Shown piece by piece: positions 1-7,700 of a DNA stretch of 12,005 nt. A model generated the notes under the pieces. That model ran no database searches, was not told the DNA's origin, and saw only the letters and a list, made by a program, of their open reading frames with translations. The DNA lies in assembly GCA_036961445.1 (NCBI GenBank), contig JBALVO010000121.1, positions 1 through 12,005 on the forward strand, given 5' to 3'. This DNA is from JBALVO01 sp036961445. Lineage in GTDB: Bacteria; Pseudomonadota; Gammaproteobacteria; Pseudomonadales; Halieaceae. Position 1 is the first letter of the stretch, and every line of letters begins with the position of its first letter. The translations under genes were made by a program, and so were the position numbers.

Positions 1-1558
1 CTATGGGATCGCGCAGGGCATAAACCATGAAGGTAGGCGCGTCACTTTCGGCTGCGGGAAGGTCGGACCCCATGGGGACGCCTTTTTCGTAGCCCCGGAA
101 TGCAGCCGCTCTACTGCGTAAGTCTTGCTCCGTATAATTCCAGCCGCCGAAGAAGCGGACAGGAATTCGCGGGCCGGTTGTTGCATAGGTTTCCTTGCGC
201 TCCATGGCATCGAAGATAGCTTCGCGAGTATTTTCGTTTGCCCAAACACCCTGGTAGCCGGCAGCTGCCAGTTCATAGCCTTCAATTGTAGCCAGATCTG
301 ATTTTACGAAGGGATGTCCAATCCGGCTGGGGGTCGGCTCAGCACTAGAGGATTTACCAAAAAAGTTCTCCTCCTCCGCTGTGGAAAGCCCAGTATGACT
401 GTCCGTTGCACCTACCATGCCGAACTTATAGGGGTTGGTGCCCAGCTTCTTTTCCAGAACCAGGCCGTTCTTCAGCGCTTCACGGGCGTATTCGCGCTGC
501 AACATGTCATCGCGCTTCAGCTCGGACATATCGAGGTTGCCCTTGGCCAGGGTCTCGTAGTCCGCGAATTCATCGTTGGGTGATAGGAATGGGTGCGTTT
601 CTCCATCGCCCTTGATCTGGGTCACCTCATAAAGAGGCTCCCACTTGGCGCGCAGTTCAACGTAATTCTTGTCCACCGTGCCACCAGCATAGGTGTCAGT
701 TAGCGGAAACATCCAGCCATTAGAGAGATTTCCGTTGTGGGATATCGCCAGCGCCTGGCCCCCGGTATTGTCCTCATAGTTTTGCAGCCACTGGTAAAGA
801 TCCAGCGGATCCGTGGTTCCCAGAGGAGGTTGTGTTGTTAAGGGAATAACTTGTCTAGCCCGTTCGCCGCCATCTCGTAGGATCACGTTGCGGTGTAGGT
901 TGAAACCCTTGGGAACAGACGTCCATTCATATCCGATCAGGGCGGTAAATCGCCCCGGCTCATTGTAGGCGTCGGCAGTTTTGGTAATGTCGTACCAGAG
1001 GTTGTCATAGACTTCCGAACCTGGAGAATACTGCTCTACCAGTTCCTCGGGCACCGTCATCTGTGCAAAGTGGGTGATCAGGTCATACGCGGCTGCGCCT
1101 GCGGCTTGCCCGCCTTTCTGGAACCCTTCAGCCCATTCTTTGCCTTTTGCATTTGCCAGTATGTTAGGCGCGCCATTTTGAATATCGGTGGCAATCCCCA
1201 ACATGTCGGAGTGGTCGGTAATCACCAGCCAGTCCAGGGGGCGACCAAGCTTAACCTCGAGCCCCCCTGACGACGTGATTTGCTCGCCACGGGCAAAACG
1301 GTAGGCATCATCGTGGCCCAGGATATTCCCAAAAAGCCCGGCATCCAGTGACAAACCAGTATGAAGATGGGTTTCGCCCCAAAATACATTATTGGGAAAT
1401 GATCGCTCAGCATAAGGTGAATACGCCTTGCCCGGGTAGATTCTTGTCAGCAGGTCCGGGTCTGGTGTCCCGATGTCCTGAGATTGTGCGAGCATGCTGG
1501 CAAACACCAGAGGGCTTGCCAGCATAAAAATGGTTTTACACTTACGATTTACTTCCAT
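1..1558 (-). CDS. DUF3604 family exported protein, PHP-like metallohydrolase (partial, C-terminus beyond left edge)
   Basis: The frame is open from an ATG at 1558 to the window edge, giving 519 codons without a stop; family members are usually somewhat over 600 residues, so the C-terminus is missing. Residues 1-24 look like a Sec signal peptide (basic start, hydrophobic core, ASMLA before QSQD), placing the protein in the periplasm or outside. The conserved DUF3604 blocks are present: FWGETHLHTGLS (H64, H66), VITDHSDMLG (D115, H116), AISHNGN (H274) and GATDSHTG (D386, H388), followed by the TYATTGPRIPVRFF block near residue 457. The spaced His/Asp pairs resemble the metal ligands of PHP-type phosphoesterases, so a metal-dependent hydrolase is inferred, but the substrate is unknown. 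DUF3604 genes are often found near sulfatases, as here. No strong Shine-Dalgarno sequence precedes the ATG. There is no other in-frame Met before the signal peptide core. Confidence 0.9.
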   Translation of the reverse strand, partial: MEVNRKCKTIFMLASPLVFASMLAQSQDIGTPDPDLLTRIYPGKAYSPYAERSFPNNVFWGETHLHTGLSLDAGLFGNILGHDDAYRFARGEQITSSGGLEVKLGRPLDWLVITDHSDMLGIATDIQNGAPNILANAKGKEWAEGFQKGGQAAGAAAYDLITHFAQMTVPEELVEQYSPGSEVYDNLWYDITKTADAYNEPGRFTALIGYEWTSVPKGFNLHRNVILRDGGERARQVIPLTTQPPLGTTDPLDLYQWLQNYEDNTGGQALAISHNGNLSNGWMFPLTDTYAGGTVDKNYVELRAKWEPLYEVTQIKGDGETHPFLSPNDEFADYETLAKGNLDMSELKRDDMLQREYAREALKNGLVLEKKLGTNPYKFGMVGATDSHTGLSTAEEENFFGKSSSAEPTPSRIGHPFVKSDLATIEGYELAAAGYQGVWANENTREAIFDAMERKETYATTGPRIPVRFFGGWNYTEQDLRSRAAAFRGYEKGVPMGSDLPAAESDAPTFMVYALRDPI

Positions 1559-1621
1559 TTGATCGGTCCCGTTAGGTTCTGCAGCGCTACAGAAAAAATT
1601 TACATCCTGAAAGGCTTAGCC

Positions 1622-1645
1622 GCCAGGGTTCCTGAACCTCCTGGC
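1622..1645. other. Imperfect hairpin between sulfatase and DUF3604 genes
   Basis: GCCAGG (1622-1627) pairs with CCTGGC (1640-1645), and GTTC (1628-1631) pairs with GAAC (1634-1637), with a two-base bulge at 1638-1639. It lies 64 bases upstream of the DUF3604 start. No T-run follows on either strand, so a classic intrinsic terminator is not supported. It could be an attenuator-like structure or an operator. Confidence 0.4.
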
Positions 1646-1725
1646 CAGCCATTAGTGTAGTCGAGATGTGATCGGCCGCAATTTCATCCTCGAAAGTGAT
1701 CCACAGCTTTCAGCATCCAGTATAC

Positions 1726-1757
1726 GATATTGCCAACTTAACTGTCCGAAATTGCTA
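1726..1757 (+). repeat. Degenerate IS6-family left-end remnant
   Basis: The stretch beginning GATATTGCCAACTTAACTG and continuing TCCGAAATTGCTAG aligns along its length with the left end of the intact element at 3978 (GGTACTGACAAGTTAACTG, then CCGGAAATTGATAG), with substitutions and small indels. The first 12 bases also recur exactly at 10007. No transposase codons follow. It appears to be a solo decayed end in the same orientation as the other copies. Confidence 0.5.
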
Positions 1758-1997
1758 GTGTCGACAACGGGCGGACGTTGCAGGTTGCTTGACAGGATTG
1801 CCATTATTGCTGGCCGGGCCCGATACGAGCCTGGGAGACCAGCCCAGCTTGCGCCCAAACTCCTCCGGTAGCGAGAACTGCTGTCCCCGTCCAATTCCCG
1901 CTGGAATCGTGCCATCTGCTCATCACTGAAGCTGGCGCTGCGGCGTGTTTCCAGATCAATATACATGCCCAGGCATTCGTTGGTATCCGGGTTACAT
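1755..1997 (-). pseudogene. Possible frameshifted C-terminal tail of the adjacent sulfatase
   Basis: If one G is removed from the GGGG run that ends the sulfatase frame (CCCC at 1998-2001 on the plus strand), reading continues as TPG-CNPDTNECLGMYIDLETR, then SASFSDEQMARFQRELDGD. From about 1885 a second frame looks more protein-like (QQFSLPEEFGRKLGWSPRL) and runs to a stop at 1755-1757, inside the IS-like remnant. The text has a plausible composition, with a CxxxxxxC pair and an acidic/amphipathic segment. It has no start signal of its own and abuts the sulfatase stop. I do not recognise it as a separate family. The alternative is chance open frame in non-coding sequence. Confidence 0.35.
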
Positions 1998-3692
1998 CCC
2001 CGGCGTTTTCATCATATACAGAAACTCCTGCACCGCCGCCTGGGTTTCCGGTCGCAGGTTGTCGATACCCGCATAGGGCATACCCGTGGCAGGGGGCGCA
2101 TCGGGGTACTTGGCCTTGCGTCCTTGGTGGCGTTTGACCATACGCACGAACTTGGCGCCGCCCCAGGCCCCGACCTGGGTGGATACCGGCCATTCCTCAC
2201 GTGTATCGCGGAACAGGTCGTAGAATTTCGCTAAAATGGCGTTCTCCTTGCCGGATGACAAGTCGAATTTATACTGCTCCTTAACAATCCTTTCCAGGTT
2301 GTTTATGTTGTACAGAAACACGTAGTCCCGTCGACTGTAGGTGTCGCCATTTAGCAGCAGGGACGTCTGGTCAATGCCGTCGATCACACGATCGGTGGGA
2401 ATCTCATCTGTTCCATCGCCCAGGCGGGCTATTGTGGTGAATAGGTCGCTGACATGAATAATGTCTCCAGCCACCGAATCAGCCTCGATCATTCCGGGCC
2501 AGCGCACGAATGCGTCCACGCGAACACCACCTTCCAGGGTGGACCCCTTTCCTCCGCGGAAAACCATGGGCGTGTAGCCTGAGCCAGGCGAGTACTTGGT
2601 GAAGTGGCCGTTGTCACCCATGATGACCACCAGGGTGTTATCCGCGATGCCGAGCTCGTCCATTTCGGTCATCAGTTCCCCGATCCACTTATCGACCAGT
2701 TTCATCTTCTCCACGTATATGCCGCCATTCGGTGTGGTGTATTGATCGGTCGTGGTGCGCGGTCCTGTCAATGGATACAGGGGCCAGTACTGCAGGAAAA
2801 AGGGCTTGTCGGCTTTGGCTAGTTTGCGCAGTTGCTCCATGGCCTGGTTCTGGTAGCGCACGTTCATTTCATGATACTTGGCTTCGGTCCAGCGCTCGCC
2901 CGGCTCCATATGTACTTCACGCACGTTCTCACCGCGCACGCCCTCAACTCCGGTGACCATGGAGGAGGCGTCGGTGCGTAGCCACTCATCCATGGTGTAG
3001 CGGTCGTCATAGTTGTTTTTGCCGATACCAATGCTGATTTCCTCGTCGGCGGCATCGTCGTGGAAAATAGTCAGTTGGCCCTGCTGATGGATGGGAAAGG
3101 CGGCGTAATCAAAACCCTGCATAGTGGGCCAGGCTTCCCGGATGTCACCCATATGCCATTTGCCGATATGGGCGGTGTTATACCCGCTCTCTGAGAGAAC
3201 TTCTGCGATAGTCACTTCCTCTTCGGCGAGCCCGAAACCCGAAATATCCACCGCCGTGTTGCCCATACCATTGCGGAAGGGGTGACGGCCGGTCATAAAC
3301 GCGACGCGAGTAGGTGTGCAGGAAGGCTCAGTGTACATTCGGGCAAGGCGCATACCGTCCCGGGCGAATTCATTAATGTTCGGGGTTTTGTAGCCGCGGA
3401 TAGCATTGAGCGTTTGGTCGCCGAGATCACCAAATCCAATATCGTCGATCAGAATGTAGAAAATATTGGGCGACTTGCCGTCGTTTTTCTTACGAAATTC
3501 AGCCAGACGCTTGTCGAGATCCCTGTCCTCCACTACCCAGCGCTCGGCATTCTGCTTTTCCAGGACGTAGTACTCGGCGTCGTGTGCCAGGGGCTTGGCC
3601 ATCGATACCTGGCTGCTTAGCATTGAAGCAGCCAGGAGGCAGCTGAAAAGCTTTACCGCTCCGTTGATTCGATCACTTACTGTGGCTGTCAT
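1992..3692 (-). CDS. Exported formylglycine-dependent sulfatase (arylsulfatase family)
   Basis: This 566-residue sulfatase should hydrolyse sulfate esters outside the cytoplasm. The start ATG at 3692 is preceded by GGAGAG seven bases upstream. Residues 1-32 form a Sec signal peptide (hydrophobic core, VSMA before KP). Visible sulfatase motifs: the first metal pair D83-D84 in ILIDDIGFGDLG; the CTPTR signature at 125-129, where C125 would be converted to formylglycine; the second signature HIGKWHMGD (K178, H180); the metal ligands D360-N361 in MGDNGHF; and GGKGSTLEGGVR at 380-391. All key residues are present, so the catalytic core looks intact. Maturation requires a formylglycine-generating enzyme, not seen here. 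The stop may be premature: a one-base change in the final G-run opens a plausible tail downstream. The substrate cannot be assigned. The DUF3604 gene follows in the same orientation after 433 bases, so co-transcription is possible but unproven. Confidence 0.95.
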   Translation of the reverse strand: MTATVSDRINGAVKLFSCLLAASMLSSQVSMAKPLAHDAEYYVLEKQNAERWVVEDRDLDKRLAEFRKKNDGKSPNIFYILIDDIGFGDLGDQTLNAIRGYKTPNINEFARDGMRLARMYTEPSCTPTRVAFMTGRHPFRNGMGNTAVDISGFGLAEEEVTIAEVLSESGYNTAHIGKWHMGDIREAWPTMQGFDYAAFPIHQQGQLTIFHDDAADEEISIGIGKNNYDDRYTMDEWLRTDASSMVTGVEGVRGENVREVHMEPGERWTEAKYHEMNVRYQNQAMEQLRKLAKADKPFFLQYWPLYPLTGPRTTTDQYTTPNGGIYVEKMKLVDKWIGELMTEMDELGIADNTLVVIMGDNGHFTKYSPGSGYTPMVFRGGKGSTLEGGVRVDAFVRWPGMIEADSVAGDIIHVSDLFTTIARLGDGTDEIPTDRVIDGIDQTSLLLNGDTYSRRDYVFLYNINNLERIVKEQYKFDLSSGKENAILAKFYDLFRDTREEWPVSTQVGAWGGAKFVRMVKRHQGRKAKYPDAPPATGMPYAGIDNLRPETQAAVQEFLYMMKTPGM

Positions 3693-3771
3693 GACGTTGC
3701 TCTCCGTGTCAGTAGTGTTGGTAATGTGCGTTAACTATTTTCCATTGTTGATTCAATTGATTGCAAGAGAC

Positions 3772-3790
3772 GATACCGACAAGTTAACTC
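3772..3790 (+). repeat. IS6-like left-end motif upstream of the sulfatase
   Basis: GATACCGACAAGTTAACTC matches the intact element's left end (GGTACTGACAAGTTAACT) at 16 of 18 positions after its first two bases are aligned. It lies 80 bases upstream of the sulfatase start, within that gene's likely promoter region. An inverse-looking CTTGTCGATA follows at 3843-3852 and resembles the element's right end, so a very short internally deleted copy (about 3772-3855) is possible but weakly supported. No transposase codons are present. Confidence 0.5.
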
Positions 3791-3866
3791 ATTTTTCCGA
3801 AAAGTGGAAAATCAGAGCGAATAAATAATATAAATATGGCTCTCTTGTCGATAAAGCAACTCAAAG

Positions 3867-3976
3867 GGTACTGACAACTTAACTCACTGTAATTGATAGA
3901 AATCGATGGAGAGCCTGCTCCGCTTTATCGGGTATGAATACATACAAACGTCATCGCTTCCCTCCAGCCATAATTA
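3867..3976 (+). mobile_element. Truncated IS6-family element: left end plus first 14 transposase codons
   Basis: The segment starts GGTACTGACAACTTAACT, retains the AATTGATAGAA block, and opens a reading frame at 3934 encoding MNTYKRHRFPPAII, parallel to MNIYKRHRFPPDII of the intact transposase. It stops abruptly one base before the left inverted repeat of the complete element at 3978. The rest of this copy is not found after that element's right end, so it was probably lost by deletion. Its leader is longer than the intact copy's (67 versus 42 bases to the ATG) and its sequence diverges, so it is a related element, not a recent tandem duplicate. Confidence 0.8.
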
Positions 3977-3977
3977 G

Positions 3978-3995
3978 GGTACTGACAAGTTAACT
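3978..3995 (+). repeat. Left terminal inverted repeat of the IS6 element
   Basis: GGTACTGACAAGTTAACT is the reference form of the left end that recurs, more or less altered, at 1726, 3772, 3867, 9995 and 11354. Read outward on the minus strand it contains TTGTCA, one base from a consensus -35 hexamer, so outward promoter activity is conceivable but unproven. Confidence 0.8.
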
Positions 3996-4019
3996 GCCGG
4001 AAATTGATAGAATCGGTGC

Positions 4020-4703
4020 ATGAATATTTACAAACGCCACCGATTCCCACCCGATATTATTTCCTACGCCGTCTGGCTCTACTATCGTTTCAACCTCAGC
4101 CATCGCGATATTGAAGATCTGCTCGCCGAACGAGGTATCACTGTAAGCCATGAGTCAATCCGTCTCTGGTGCATCAAGTTCGGCGCGCTATATGCTCGTA
4201 GATTGAAACGAAAGCACCGAGGCTATGGCGATACGTTCTTCATTGATGAAGTCTTTGTGAAGATCAACGGTAAACAGCATTACCTGTGGCGGGCTGTGGA
4301 TCAGGATGGCGAGGTGGTTGATGTCTATCTTCAGGCCAAGAGGGATGGGGCAGCAGCTGAGCGTTTCTTCAAGCGCCTATTGCGATCACATGGCAGCGAG
4401 CCCAGGAAGATCGTGACGGACAAGTTGCGAAGCTATGGTGTCGCGCATAGAGAATTGATACCTGAGACGATCCACAGTACTAAGCAGTATGAGAATAATC
4501 GAGTAGAGCAATCGCATGAGGCGACCCGGGTCAGGGAGCGAGGGATGCGTAAGTTCAAATCGGTAGGGCAGGCTCAGCGATTCCTTGGTGCTCATGCTGT
4601 GGTTTCAAATTTATTCAATCTGGGCAGGCACCTGGTCAGGGCTGAGCACTATCGGAATCTTAGGGTCAGTGCGTTCGCCGAATGGAGTAAGGCAGTTTCT
4701 TGA
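4020..4703 (+). CDS. IS6-family DDE transposase
   Basis: This 227-residue protein is close to the usual family length. The N-terminal half carries a helix-turn-helix-like segment (LSHRDIEDLLAERG, then TVSHESIRLWC, roughly residues 26-51). The DDE catalytic residues are visible as D76 (FFIDEVFVKING), D134 (KIVTDKLRSYG) and E163 (ENNRVEQSH), a D-28-E spacing seen in one IS6 subgroup. The RERGMRKFKS block follows at about 172-181 and matches the conserved family C-terminal region. The start at 4020 is supported by the parallel starts of the truncated copies at 3934 and 10047, which begin MNTYKRHRFP and MNTYRRHRFP. The frame is uninterrupted, so the enzyme may be active. It mediates replicative transposition and cointegrate formation in this family. 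Confidence 0.96.
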   Translation: MNIYKRHRFPPDIISYAVWLYYRFNLSHRDIEDLLAERGITVSHESIRLWCIKFGALYARRLKRKHRGYGDTFFIDEVFVKINGKQHYLWRAVDQDGEVVDVYLQAKRDGAAAERFFKRLLRSHGSEPRKIVTDKLRSYGVAHRELIPETIHSTKQYENNRVEQSHEATRVRERGMRKFKSVGQAQRFLGAHAVVSNLFNLGRHLVRAEHYRNLRVSAFAEWSKAVS

Positions 4704-4734
4704 GACCAGGGGCTAGAATTTCTCGGCCTGTAGA

Positions 4735-4752
4735 AGTTACTTTGTCGATACC
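4735..4752 (-). repeat. Right terminal inverted repeat of the IS6 element
   Basis: On the minus strand it reads GGTATCGACAAAGTAACT, 14 of 18 identical to the left repeat. It is the only convincing right end in the window, against at least six left-end-like motifs. Confidence 0.7.
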
Positions 4753-4779
4753 TGTGGTTTTGCCTTAGTCATCGTGCGA

Positions 4780-7700
4780 CTAAATCTTTTCGTCATTCTC
4801 TCGATTATTGTTCTTCAATGTTGAAGTATCGCGCTCAGTGGTAGCGACGACAAATGGGTTGCCTCTATCATCAACCAACCTCGTAAATGTTAGCCACACA
4901 TCAATTACCTTCCCTGCTTTGGTGAGGCGTTGAGTAGTAAAGGTTTTTGTTTCTTCTTCTTCTTCGCGCAACTTCCGCACCATTTCTAATGCTTCACTGC
5001 TTTTATCCTGGGGGACAAGGTCCGAAATATTCATTGTCAGGGCTTCGGCCTCACTGTAGCCGTACATTTTTTGAGCGCCTTTGTTCCAGGCAGTAATATT
5101 GCCTTCGAAATCCTGCACGGTAATCGCATCGTTGGAGTCTATTACAATGGCGGCCAAGCGCCGCAATAGAGCCTCGGACTTTTTGCGCTCTGTGACATCG
5201 CGCTCAGTGGTGGCAACGCCAATAATGTTACCCTTCCCATCTCGCATCGCCGTGATCGTAAGCCACACGTCCAGCGTGCGGCCGTCTTTGGTCACGCGCT
5301 GAATTTCCATCGAATCGGGCACTTCGCCGACATTCATGGCATTCAGGAGCTCCTGTAATTGCGCCTGATCTTGCGGGGCCACGATTTCCTGAATATTCAT
5401 CCTCAACGCCTCGTCCTCGAGCCATCCGTACATTTTTTCAGAGCCGCGATTCCACGCCAGGATCTTGCCCGACATGTCCTGTAGGGTCACCGCGTCACTC
5501 GAATCCCGTACTACCGCCGCCAAACGCCGCATATCCTCCGCATCTTTACGCGCTGTGATATTTTCGAAGGTGATGACCACGCCGTCGATCACATTGTTGG
5601 CAGTCCGGTAGGGACGTATTTTCATGAGATAGATAGTCCCATCTGTGCTGAATACTTCAACCTCCCTAACAGCCAAGTCTTCAAGGACCTTATTCCCCAA
5701 GTCAGTCAGATCCGTATGCATAAGGCTGGTGGTGAAATGATCGATGGGCCGCCCAAAATCGACCTTGTCCAACGGGATAATCTCAGTCACCTTCGGCGTA
5801 AAGCGGCGAATGCACAACGCGGTGTCTAGAAACAATGTGGCGATATCTGTACTGTCCAGCAGATTCTTTATATCGTCGTGGGACTTAGAAAGTTCATCCA
5901 TGCGGCTTTGCAGCTCCGCATTGACGGTGATCGACTCTTCGTTGAGTGATTGTAATTCCTCCTTCGAAGTCTCCATCTCTTCATTGGTGCTTTGCAATTC
6001 CTCGTTGGTGCTCTGTAGTTCCTCGTTAGTCGATTTTAGTTCCTCATTGGACGTCTCCAGCTCCTCGATCGTCGTTTGCAGGTTCTCTTTGGTATACTGC
6101 AGTTCGCGATAGAGTTCATCGGCAGATTTGTCATGCTGCCTCTTTTTATCGATTTGTGGCTGGCTTTTTTCTTTTCTCGAAGATCTCTCGTGCTCTTCAA
6201 AAACCACCAACATCAGCCCTCGCATAATGGTCTGCTCGAGAATAGGCTTGACGGACAAGTCGACGAGCAACTCCCCGTTGTTATGTTCAATCTGCAGATC
6301 TCGAAGGACAACCTCCTGCTTATGCAAGGCTACTTTACGAATTGCGCCGGCCAGGCCCGGTTTCAAGCCCTCGCGCGTCATCCCCAGGATATTAACGCTG
6401 ATTTTGCCTTCCGGTGGTTCAAGAAAACGCCCAGTTCGGCCATGAACGTAGATGACATTGGCGGCATCATCGATAATGACACAGGGTGGCATATTGCTTT
6501 GTTGAAGGATCGTTTCGACCAGTTGCAGAGCGCTGATTTCTTCCGCCTTCCTGATGCTCTCCGGGACATCGGCCTCAGCCCGCTCAAATGTGACGGGCGC
6601 GGGGGAGAAATCCAGGCGAGGGTGATTAGTCGTGCCCGAGGGTAGACCACGGAATATTTTCCCTTTCTTGTCCAGCGTGGCAAACAAGTCGGAGGGATGT
6701 CCGACGGTTTCGGACGAACCGAGGAAAAGAATCCCACTGGGCTTCAGGCTGTAATGAAATAGCGGTAGCAGTTTCTTCTGCAATTCGGTGTCCAGATAGA
6801 TCAATAGATTACGACAGGAGAGAATGTCCAGTTTGGTGAATGGCGGGTCCTTGATGACATCCTGTGGGGCAAATACCAACATTTCTCGGATCGACTTCCC
6901 GACCCGATACTGGCCGTCGTCTTCCTTGATGAAATGGCGAGCAATGCGCTCTGGTGATACATCGGCCAGAATACTCTCAGGGTAGAGACCGGCTCGGGCG
7001 ATGGTAATCGCGTCTTCGTCAATATCCGTGCCAAAGATCTGTACGTTAAAGTGGCGCTTCATCTCCTGCATACATTCCTGCAGGATGATGGCCAGAGAGT
7101 AGGCCTCTTCGCCAGTACTGCAGCCGGCAATCCAAACGCGAATGGTGTAGTCATCGGACTTTTCTTCAAGCACTTTTGGCAAGTACTTGTCCCGCAGGGC
7201 ATCGAATACCACGGCGTCTCTGAAGAAGTTAGTCACCCCGATCAACAGCTCCTTGAACAAGATGCCCACTTCGGTCTCGCTTTCCTCTAGATAGCTCACA
7301 TAGTCCTTGATGTCCTCAATCTGATGGACATTCATGCGGCGTTCGATACGGCGGCAGATGGTGTTCTTCTTATAGTGCGAAAAATCGTGATCCGTTTTCC
7401 TGCGCAAAAGGATGAATACCTTATCCAGGGCATTCGATCCCTTGCCCTCGAGCGGAGGAATACCAGGCGTATTATGGCGCTGGTACTCGGTATACTTGAT
7501 GAGTTGATCGGGCATCTTCGCCGGGGGCAGCACGTAGTCGACCAGTCCGGTGGCGATTGCATTTCTTGGCATGCCGTCGTATTTGGCGGAATCCTCATCC
7601 TGCACCATCACCATACCGACTTCGCCCTTGACGGCCTTCAGCCCCAGCGTCCCGTCCGACCCGGTCCCCGAAAGGACAATGCACACGGCATTAGTACCTT

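Larger units (their letters stand above)
3978..4752 (+). mobile_element. Complete IS6-family insertion sequence (about 775 bp)
   Basis: The element has one transposase gene and imperfect terminal inverted repeats. The left repeat is GGTACTGACAAGTTAACT (3978-3995). The right end read inward on the minus strand is GGTATCGACAAAGTAACT (4752-4735), matching at 14 of 18 positions. The total length is typical of the family. IS6 elements usually generate 8-bp target duplications, but the flanks ATAATTAG (3970-3977) and TGTGGTTT (4753-4760) do not match. Either this is not a simple insertion or adjacent DNA was deleted afterwards. Its left side abuts a truncated relative, and its right side lies 27 bases from the stop of the CheB-CheR-PAS gene. 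Confidence 0.85.

Noticed and set aside
1..285. 94-codon minus-strand frame at the left edge
   Set aside because: It is out of frame with the DUF3604 gene, whose conserved text continues to the edge in another frame.
3793..3815. TTTTCC/GGAAAA hairpin upstream of the sulfatase as a terminator
   Set aside because: No gene ends just before it, the stem is A/T-rich and short, and there is no T-run placed for termination.
3595..3828. 77-codon plus-strand frame across the sulfatase 5' end
   Set aside because: It overlaps the sulfatase signal-peptide coding region antisense and continues into IS-like sequence.
6076..6645. 189-codon plus-strand frame opposite the CheB-CheR-PAS gene
   Set aside because: It lies wholly antisense to a well-supported coding region and has no family motif.
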